Assembly (NCBI GenBank): GCA_035771175.1
Contig: CM069596.1
Span: 9,102,001 to 9,166,000, forward strand
Source of the DNA: Paratinospora sagittata
Taxonomy: Eukaryota > Streptophyta > Magnoliopsida > Ranunculales > Menispermaceae
Direction: 5' to 3'
DNA: 64,000 nt
Shown here: piece after piece, positions 58,307-64,000 of the stretch
Layout of the letters: every line of letters starts with the position of its first letter
How positions within the stretch are numbered: position 1 is the first letter of the stretch
The notes under the pieces: model-generated
Databases searched by the model: none
What the model was told of the DNA's origin: nothing
Seen by the model: the letters and a program-made list of their open reading frames with translations, nothing else
Program-made: the position numbers and the translations under genes

Positions 58307-61300
58307 ATGGCTGCAGAGAAGAGATCCACCAAGGATAGGTTGGAAGAACTGGAAGCTCGAGCAACGCGTTCCGAGGAGTTGGAAGCGAAGTTTGCACAAC
58401 TGGTTGCACGAATAAAACTGATAGAGAATGCCCAACAATCGGGTAGTGAGGTTTACGAAGCCTTGGCAGAGGAAAACCAAGCTTCGTTCCAGGTGGTACG
58501 AGAGCAGCTCGATGAGATGAATGCTAGGGTGAATGTCCTTACCAAACTAGCGGGTTCGACTGGTCCGAAGGAGACCGAGAGTCGAAGGAAGGTTAAGGTA
58601 CCAGAACCAAAGCATTACAATCGAGCCCGAGATGCCAAGGAATTGGAGAATTTCTTGTTCGATCTCGAACAATATATGAATGCGGTCAAGCTTGAGACGG
58701 AGCAAGATAAGGTCACAACGGCCGCTATGTTCTTAGCGGGGGATGCCAAGTTGTGGTGGCGAACTCGTTACACTGCGATTCAGAACGGATCAGTGACTAT
58801 TGATACTTGGGAAGACCTCAAGAAGGAACTCAAGAATCAGTTTCTACCTGAGAATGTGGGATTCTTGGCTAGGCAAAAGTTGAGGCGGATCCAACATACG
58901 GGTACCGTTCGAGAGTACGTGAAGCAATATTCGACTCTCATGCTAGACATTCACGGTATGGCTGAGGAAGATAGATTATTCTTCTTCCTGGATGGGTTAA
59001 AACCGTGGGCTCAAGCTGAGTTACAGAGGCAGAAGGTCCTGGATCTCGCGTCCGCTTACGCAGCTGCCGAAAGATTAACTGATTATACCACCAGCTTTGG
59101 TGAAAAGAAGAAAATGGTATCGAGTGGCAACAATCCAAAGCCTTCATCGGGGAAGGACGAGGGCAGTACCAACAAGCCAAAGAGCCAGTTTAGCAAGGGA
59201 GCCTCGTCTTCCAAGCAACCCTCCACATCCTTCACTTCAACAGCAAGTTACAAAACAAGGGAGTTGAAGTGCTTCTTGTGTGCAGGGCCACATCGAGTAG
59301 CTGTGTGTCCCCAAAAGAGTGGCCTCAATCCATTGCGAGCACTAACTGTTAGCCAAGAGCCTTCGCAGGAGACCTCCCAATCTCATGCCGAGTCAGATGA
59401 GCCGAGGATGGGGGCTCTGCGGTTATTGAATGCCTTGAAGGGGCAGGTTGCCGACAAGCAGACGAATCCATCAAGAGGTTTGATGTTTGTTGAACTCAAA
59501 ATCAGTGGCAAGATGACTCGTGCCATGGTAGACACGGGTGCCACCCACAACTTCATTGCTGAAGGTGAAGCTCAACGCTTGGGTCTCAAGTTAGAAAGTG
59601 ACTCAAGCAAGATCAAAGCTGTAAACTCCGCTGCGAGGCCTGTCCATGGTGTTGCGAAGGCCGTACCCATAGAGGTGGGTAGGTGGTCAGGTAGGACCAA
59701 CTTCATGGCTATTCCCATGGATGATTTCAAGGTGATATTGGGTCTAGAGTTCTTGCATGAAGCGAGAGCAGTGCCAATGCCCTACTTGGAGGCCCTGTGT
59801 ATGTTCGGAGACTCTCCTTGTATGATTCCAACGACGGCCATTGAATCGAAGGACAAGAGAATTTCCGCTCTACAGTTGAAGAAAGGTCTCAAGAAGGGGG
59901 AGGAGACATACTTGGCTACCTTGGTGGTAGACGAGCGAGAAGAGGAGTCACAACCTGTTCCAGATGCAGTGACGAAGCTACTGTCGACTTTCAAAGATGT
60001 GATACCTAGAGAACTCCCGAAGCAACTCCCTCCACGAAGGCTTATCGATCACAAGATTGAGTTGATTCCGGGGGCGAAACCGCAAGCTAGCCGTCCCTAC
60101 AGGATGGCACCTCCAGAGCTAGCTGAGTTGAGGAAGCAGTTGAGTGAGCTCATTGACTCAGGCTTCATTCGACCATCAAAGGCACCATACGGAGCACCGG
60201 TATTATTTCAGAAGAAACATGATGGGAGCTTGCGTATGTGTGTTGACTACAGAGCTCTAAACAAGGTAACTGTTCGAAACAAGTACCCTATTCCTTTGAT
60301 TGCAGATTTGTTCGATCAATTGGGTGCAGCTCGGTACTTCACGAAGCTTGACTTGCGGTCGGGGTATCATCAAGTTCGAATCGCCGAAGGAGATGAACCT
60401 AAGACCACTTGTGTCACACGGTATGGAGCGTTTGAGTACTTAGTGATGCCATTTGGCTTAACTACTGCTCCAGCTACTTTCTGCACCCTGATGAATGAAA
60501 TCTTCTACGAGTACTTGGACAAGTTTGTGGTCGTGTACCTTGATGACATTGTGATATATAGCTCTACTCTGGAGGAGCATATGGAACACTTGCGGATCGT
60601 GTTCGAATTGCTGCGGACAAATCACCTTTATGTGAAGGAGGAAAAGTGTTCTTTTGCCCAACAGGAGATCGCTTTCTTGGGCCACTACATTGGTGGTGGC
60701 AAGCTGAAGATGGATATGGCGAAGGTTCGCGCCATTCATGAGTGGAAGACCCCAACAACAGTGTCTGAGTTGCGGTCCTTTCTTGGTTTAGTGAACTACT
60801 ATCGGAAGTTTATCAAGGATTATTCTGCACGTGCCTCACCTTTAACCGACCTTTTGAAGAAAGAACAATCGTGGGTTTGGTCAGAAGAGCGCCAGCAGGC
60901 ATTCGATGATCTGAAATCAGCAGTGATGGAGGATCCAGTCCTTGCTCTCCCTGACTTGAGCAAGCCCTTTGAGGTACAAACAGATGCTTCAGATTTTGTA
61001 CTTGGTGGAGTGTTGGTCCAGGAGGGACATCCTTTGGCGTACGAGAGCCGGAAACTTTCTGAAGCAGAACGCCGCTACACAACTCAAGAGAAGGAGTTAC
61101 TCGCGGTGATCCATTGCCTTCGGACATGGAGGCATTATTTGCTGGGTTCAAAGTTTGTAGTGAAGACGGACAACATAGCCATCTCTCACTTCTTAACCCA
61201 GAAGAAGCTTACTTCAAAGCAAGCTCGGTGGCAGGAGTTCCTTTCAGAGTTCGACATGGTCCTTGAGTACAAGCCAGGCCGAACTAACCAAGTTGCCGAT

Positions 61301-61720
61301 GCACTGAGTCGCAAGGCAGAGCTTGCCACCTTATTAGTTGAAGCTCAGAGGAGCATCACCAAGATGCAGACTACCTTACAGGCCAGAATTAGAGATGGGT
61401 TGCAGATGGACCCTCAAGTCAAGACTCTTTGGCCACTAGTAGAAGCTGGTCGGACGAGACGGTTCCATATCAAGGATGGGTTACTTGTTACAAAAGGAGG
61501 ACGTCTCTATGTACCTCGCACTGGTGGACTTCGCAGAGAGCTGATGCGGGAATGCCATGACACTCAATGGGCCGGCCATCCGGGTAGTCATCGCACATTG
61601 GCCCTACTTGAACGGGGCTACTATTGGCCGAATATGCGGGATGATGTCAGTGAATATACCAAGACTTGCCTCACTTGTCAGCAGGACAAGGTGAGCGAGA
61701 CAGACCTACAGGGCTCTTAG
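58307..61720 (+). CDS. Element E gag-pol: gag, protease, RT, RNase H, integrase zinc region
   Basis: Uninterrupted frame from the first ATG after the primer site. In order: gag capsid region (about 58720-59010, with [11 protein letters not shown] and [14 protein letters not shown]), CCHC knuckle [13 protein letters not shown] (about 59270), aspartic protease VDTGATHNF (about 59530), RT with [18 protein letters not shown] and catalytic YLDDIVIYS (about 60537-60563), RNase H with [18 protein letters not shown] and ADALSRK, then the integrase HHCC zinc-binding segment (HPGSHRT...CLTC, 61570-61680). The frame ends prematurely at 61718-61720 after an apparent one-base loss near 61693. All catalytic residues up to RNase H are present. 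Confidence 0.93.
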   Translation: MAAEKRSTKDRLEELEARATRSEELEAKFAQLVARIKLIENAQQSGSEVYEALAEENQASFQVVREQLDEMNARVNVLTKLAGSTGPKETESRRKVKVPEPKHYNRARDAKELENFLFDLEQYMNAVKLETEQDKVTTAAMFLAGDAKLWWRTRYTAIQNGSVTIDTWEDLKKELKNQFLPENVGFLARQKLRRIQHTGTVREYVKQYSTLMLDIHGMAEEDRLFFFLDGLKPWAQAELQRQKVLDLASAYAAAERLTDYTTSFGEKKKMVSSGNNPKPSSGKDEGSTNKPKSQFSKGASSSKQPSTSFTSTASYKTRELKCFLCAGPHRVAVCPQKSGLNPLRALTVSQEPSQETSQSHAESDEPRMGALRLLNALKGQVADKQTNPSRGLMFVELKISGKMTRAMVDTGATHNFIAEGEAQRLGLKLESDSSKIKAVNSAARPVHGVAKAVPIEVGRWSGRTNFMAIPMDDFKVILGLEFLHEARAVPMPYLEALCMFGDSPCMIPTTAIESKDKRISALQLKKGLKKGEETYLATLVVDEREEESQPVPDAVTKLLSTFKDVIPRELPKQLPPRRLIDHKIELIPGAKPQASRPYRMAPPELAELRKQLSELIDSGFIRPSKAPYGAPVLFQKKHDGSLRMCVDYRALNKVTVRNKYPIPLIADLFDQLGAARYFTKLDLRSGYHQVRIAEGDEPKTTCVTRYGAFEYLVMPFGLTTAPATFCTLMNEIFYEYLDKFVVVYLDDIVIYSSTLEEHMEHLRIVFELLRTNHLYVKEEKCSFAQQEIAFLGHYIGGGKLKMDMAKVRAIHEWKTPTTVSELRSFLGLVNYYRKFIKDYSARASPLTDLLKKEQSWVWSEERQQAFDDLKSAVMEDPVLALPDLSKPFEVQTDASDFVLGGVLVQEGHPLAYESRKLSEAERRYTTQEKELLAVIHCLRTWRHYLLGSKFVVKTDNIAISHFLTQKKLTSKQARWQEFLSEFDMVLEYKPGRTNQVADALSRKAELATLLVEAQRSITKMQTTLQARIRDGLQMDPQVKTLWPLVEAGRTRRFHIKDGLLVTKGGRLYVPRTGGLRRELMRECHDTQWAGHPGSHRTLALLERGYYWPNMRDDVSEYTKTCLTCQQDKVSETDLQGS

Positions 61721-62850
61721 AACCACTGCCAGTTCCTAAGTGTCCGTGGGAAAGTGTGACGATGGACTTCATATCTGCTTTGCCAAAAGTGGGGGAGTAT
61801 GGCTCCATTATTGTTGTGGTGGACCGGTTCTCGAAGTATGCAACCTTCATTCCAGCCCCCAAACACTGTTCAGCAGAGGAGACAGCCTAACTTTTCCTAC
61901 GCCATGTGGTGAAGTATTGGGGCGTACCTCAGACTATCGTCAGTGACAGAGATTCAAGGTTTACAGGACGTTTCTGGACAGAACTCTTTAGACTCTTGGG
62001 ATCTCATCTGAACTTTTCCACCAGTTGTCATCCCCAGACAGATGGCCAGACAGAGCGGTTCAATGCATTACTGGAGGAATATTTCAGGCATTTTGTGAGT
62101 GCCAACCAGAAGAATTGGGTGAACTTGTTAGATGTTGCTCAGTTCTGTTTCAATTTGCAAAAGAGCTCTTCAACCTCCAGGAGTCCTTTTGAGTTGGTGT
62201 TAGGCCAACAACCTTTGACACCTCACACAGTGGATGCGGGTTATAGTGGGAGCAGCCCACGAGCTTATCAGTTTGCCAAGGAGTGGCAGAAGACCAGTGA
62301 AGTGGCTCAAGCTTACCTGGAGAAGGCGTCGAGGAGAATGAAGAAATGGGCCGATCAGAAGAGGAAGCCAGCACCGTTCCAGGTCGGAGATCACGTCTTC
62401 ATCAAGCTTCAACCTGATGTTATGAAGTTCTTCAGAAAGGTGAACAAGAAGTTGGTTCGCAAATTTGAAGGGCCATTTCCCATCACAGAGCGTGTGGCGA
62501 AAGCAGCATATCGGGTTGAGTTACCAGCGTAGTGGAAGAATCTTCATCCAGTGTTTCACGCCAGCAACCTGAAGCCGTGTCATGTTGATTGGGAGGATTC
62601 AGATCGCGCAAGCTCTTCAAGACCAACAGCCAACATCAAGTGCAGACCTGTTCGTGAGGTGGAGTATATCGTAGCAGATCGTCGGGTTCCCGGACCTTCA
62701 CAGAAGCAGTTTCAGTCAGAATACTTAGTCAAGTGGAAGGACCTGCCTGAAGCCGAAGCAAGTTGGGAGCCAGAGAGTTCGTTGACGGGGCATGAAGCAG
62801 AGATCCTCAAGTACTTAGCCAGTCCGCCAACAAGGGTGTCGTCGTATTAA
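61691..62850 (+). pseudogene. Element E integrase core and chromodomain, broken
   Basis: Continues the polyprotein in the next frame: integrase catalytic Asp (VTMDFI, 61769-61786), second Asp region (VSDRDSRF), the GQTERFN segment with the third acidic residue, the GPY/F module (KLVRKFEGPF), and a C-terminal chromodomain (SEYLVKWKDLPEAEASWEPE, about 62719-62778). Two nonsense changes interrupt it, TAA at 61888 and TAG at 62530; both fit single transitions in codons conserved in the family. It ends at TAA 62848-62850. In chromoviruses this domain steers integration toward heterochromatin. Confidence 0.9.
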
Positions 62851-62861
62851 GTGGGGGAGTC
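62850..62861 (+). other. Polypurine tract of element E
   Basis: AGTGGGGGAGTC lies directly before the 3' LTR, overlapping the polyprotein stop codon. Confidence 0.85.
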
Positions 62862-63349
62862 TGTCACGGTCATGTTGTCCCATGCACCGTCATGTATTTT
62901 GTTTTGTATTTCGAGTGGCATTTTTGTAATAAAGGCCCAGTATGATTGGCCTCACATTTTGATGTTTCCTTTTGGAGATAGGAGAAAAGCTTAACATCTA
63001 CCTTGTAGGGGAGATGGTAGTCGCCTAGAGTAGTGCATAGGTGTTCCCCTACATTCGAGTCCCAAGTAAAACTACCAACGTGTGTTGCCTTGTCCCTTGT
63101 TGCTACCCACTATTGCTAGTGGTGTGGTGCTCTAGTGATACCTGCTCCCCTAGGGTGCGTGTGTGTTCTTTCGTGTTGACCCCAGTGTATTGTAACAGTT
63201 CATTTGATATTAATAAAATCATTATTTCCATTACTTGTTGCCTTCTACTTTGTGTTGCTATTTCTTGTTACTTGCAGTTTGGCTGACCTTGCTAGTGAAT
63301 TGTCGGGTGCCGCACAGGAATTGCCTTGTTCCAAAGTTGTCCCGTGACA
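62862..63349 (+). repeat. 3' LTR of element E
   Basis: 488 bp, colinear with 57794-58281, no indels. Confidence 0.95.
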
Positions 63350-63403
63350 CTAGGCCATGGACTGGCCATGGACTAGCCATGGCCCTCAAAACATTGGTTT
63401 TAC

Positions 63404-64000
63404 CCATACAAACCCTGTATGTAATTACACAAATATTCCATAATATAAGAGTCAAACCTTGTGTAACAAAAAGGGCAGCTCAGAGCATAAAGCTCCTGCT
63501 CATGTAAAGTCCCGAGAAGGGTTGGACCACTATTGGGTATATTGTAAGTAGTCTTACCCTGCATCCCTAGATGTTGTTTCCATGACTCAAACCTATTATC
63601 GCCTGGTCAAACGACGACACATATCGTTGGGCCAAGGCTCCCCTTCACCTAGTATAAGAAAATAGTAACTATATTCTACACTTTTCAATTTGTGTCCACA
63701 AATTAAAAACCAGAAAAACATATTAAAATATAACACAAGTTGGCACATCATTGCATAATGAAATTTTACATATCTAGAATTAGATTTTATGCCAATGTTT
63801 AAACTATACAATCACATACATAACAATATGAACTTATGAAGAAAATAGAACCTTACACTTTATATATTTACCCTAACCCCCTTATACTTTTAAAAAAACT
63901 TTAAAGAGCCTCACTGCATACCTCAAGTATGACCTAAGTGTTGGAATAGTCATTGCCTAGGCGTGCCCTTGACATGCTCACAAGTCACAATGGAAAAATG
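63404..64000. repeat. Outer K-like element, runs off the window
   Basis: Matches the inside of K (about 57300-57790) in the same direction: ATACAAACC.TGTA, CACTT.TCAATTT, TCCACAAATTAA, CCCCTTATA.TTT, CCTCAAGTATGA. So K appears to have inserted into a relative of itself. It contains the SINE at 63466-63650. The right end lies outside the window. Confidence 0.6.
63466..63650 (-). mobile_element. Au-type SINE
   Basis: On the minus strand: GGGAGCCTTGGCCCAACGAT head, GTTTGAGTCATGGAAACAAC (B box and following family text), GCAGGGTAAGACT, TGGTCCAACCCTTCTCGGGA, then GAGCTGCCCTTTTT, the hallmark Au tail ending in T-run. It interrupts the K-like repeat. The flanks (GTGTAACAAAA and GTATAAGAAAA) could be a decayed TSD. 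Confidence 0.8.

Larger units (their letters stand above)
57794..63349 (+). mobile_element. Element E: chromovirus (Ty3/gypsy with chromodomain), nearly complete
   Basis: Two 488-bp LTRs (57794-58281 and 62862-63349) begin TGTCAC and end GTGACA and differ at six positions, all transitions (~1.2%). A perfect tRNA-iMet primer site and a polypurine tract (GTGGGGGAGTC) lie in the right places. One long gag-pol frame covers gag to the integrase zinc region; the rest is in another frame with two stops. The host duplication is CTAG (57790-57793 and 63350-63353); the usual length is 5 bp, so one base has probably changed. The C-terminal chromodomain places it among chromoviruses; the clade within them is uncertain. 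Confidence 0.95.
57163..63396. mobile_element. Element K: DNA element carrying chromovirus E
   Basis: Ends CAATGTTTTCAAGAC and CTCAAAACATTG are inverted; the flanks share GTTTTAC (57156-57162 and 63397-63403). Subterminal TTAGGCGAGGCCTAG-type palindromes resemble those of the element at 53397. Without E it is about 680 bp and non-coding. E sits near its right end. Confidence 0.5.

Noticed and set aside
57300..63940. Direct repeats flanking element E read as outer LTRs
   Set aside because: They lack TG/CA ends, primer site and polypurine tract, and fit parts of a DNA element better.

Overview
This window comes from the nuclear genome of a flowering plant, very probably a eudicot. The evidence is plant-type LTR retrotransposons with initiator-Met-tRNA primer sites, plant L1 LINEs, Au-type and other tRNA-derived SINEs, hAT- and MULE-type non-autonomous DNA elements, a phytocystatin, a plant receptor-like kinase and a YTH-domain gene with introns. 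No species can be named from the sequence. All positions, repeat pairings and target-site duplications (TSDs) were read by eye; no search or alignment program was run.

Layout. 1-2191: an internally deleted copia element. 3120-5263: a gypsy-type solo LTR with a perfect TSD. 7180-7560: a broken phytocystatin copy with an L1 LINE (7665-9420) in its 3' flank. 9661-9870: a SINE. 10354-20776: an old minus-strand copia (element A) broken up by a small deleted copia (B) in its 3' LTR and by two same-family solo LTRs (C and D) in opposite orientation inside its reverse transcriptase. 22153-22515: an intact secreted phytocystatin, paralogue of the broken copy. 22516-27200: AT-rich DNA with MITEs, a hAT-type element with exact 8-bp TSD, a fold-back element and a degenerate coding relic. 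27208-38545: a tandem array of ~160-195-bp units split by a five-layer nest (array > hAT > non-coding LTR element G > solo LTR H > solo LTR I).

38546-53000 is the gene-bearing part. It holds a single-exon receptor-like kinase (39366-41159), possible exons of an unidentified minus-strand gene (41950-44400), a LINE relic, SINEs, a deleted copia with perfect TSD (J), a small hAT-type element, and the 3' exons of a minus-strand YTHDC-type m6A reader gene (51518-52718). 53397-56679 holds a hAT-like element, an RTE-type LINE scrap and a striking 1.8-kb fold-back element made of seven ~160-bp units in alternating orientation. 57163 to the end is a DNA element carrying a young chromovirus (E, 57794-63349; LTRs ~1.2% diverged; one frameshift and two nonsense changes in the integrase half), followed by related repeat sequence with an Au-type SINE.

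Three genes look functional or likely so: the cystatin (inhibitor of papain-like cysteine proteases), the receptor-like kinase and the YTH reader. They are unrelated in function; their spacing reflects transposon insertion. The rest is a layered record of insertion, in which TSDs and interrupted repeats let the order of events be read.
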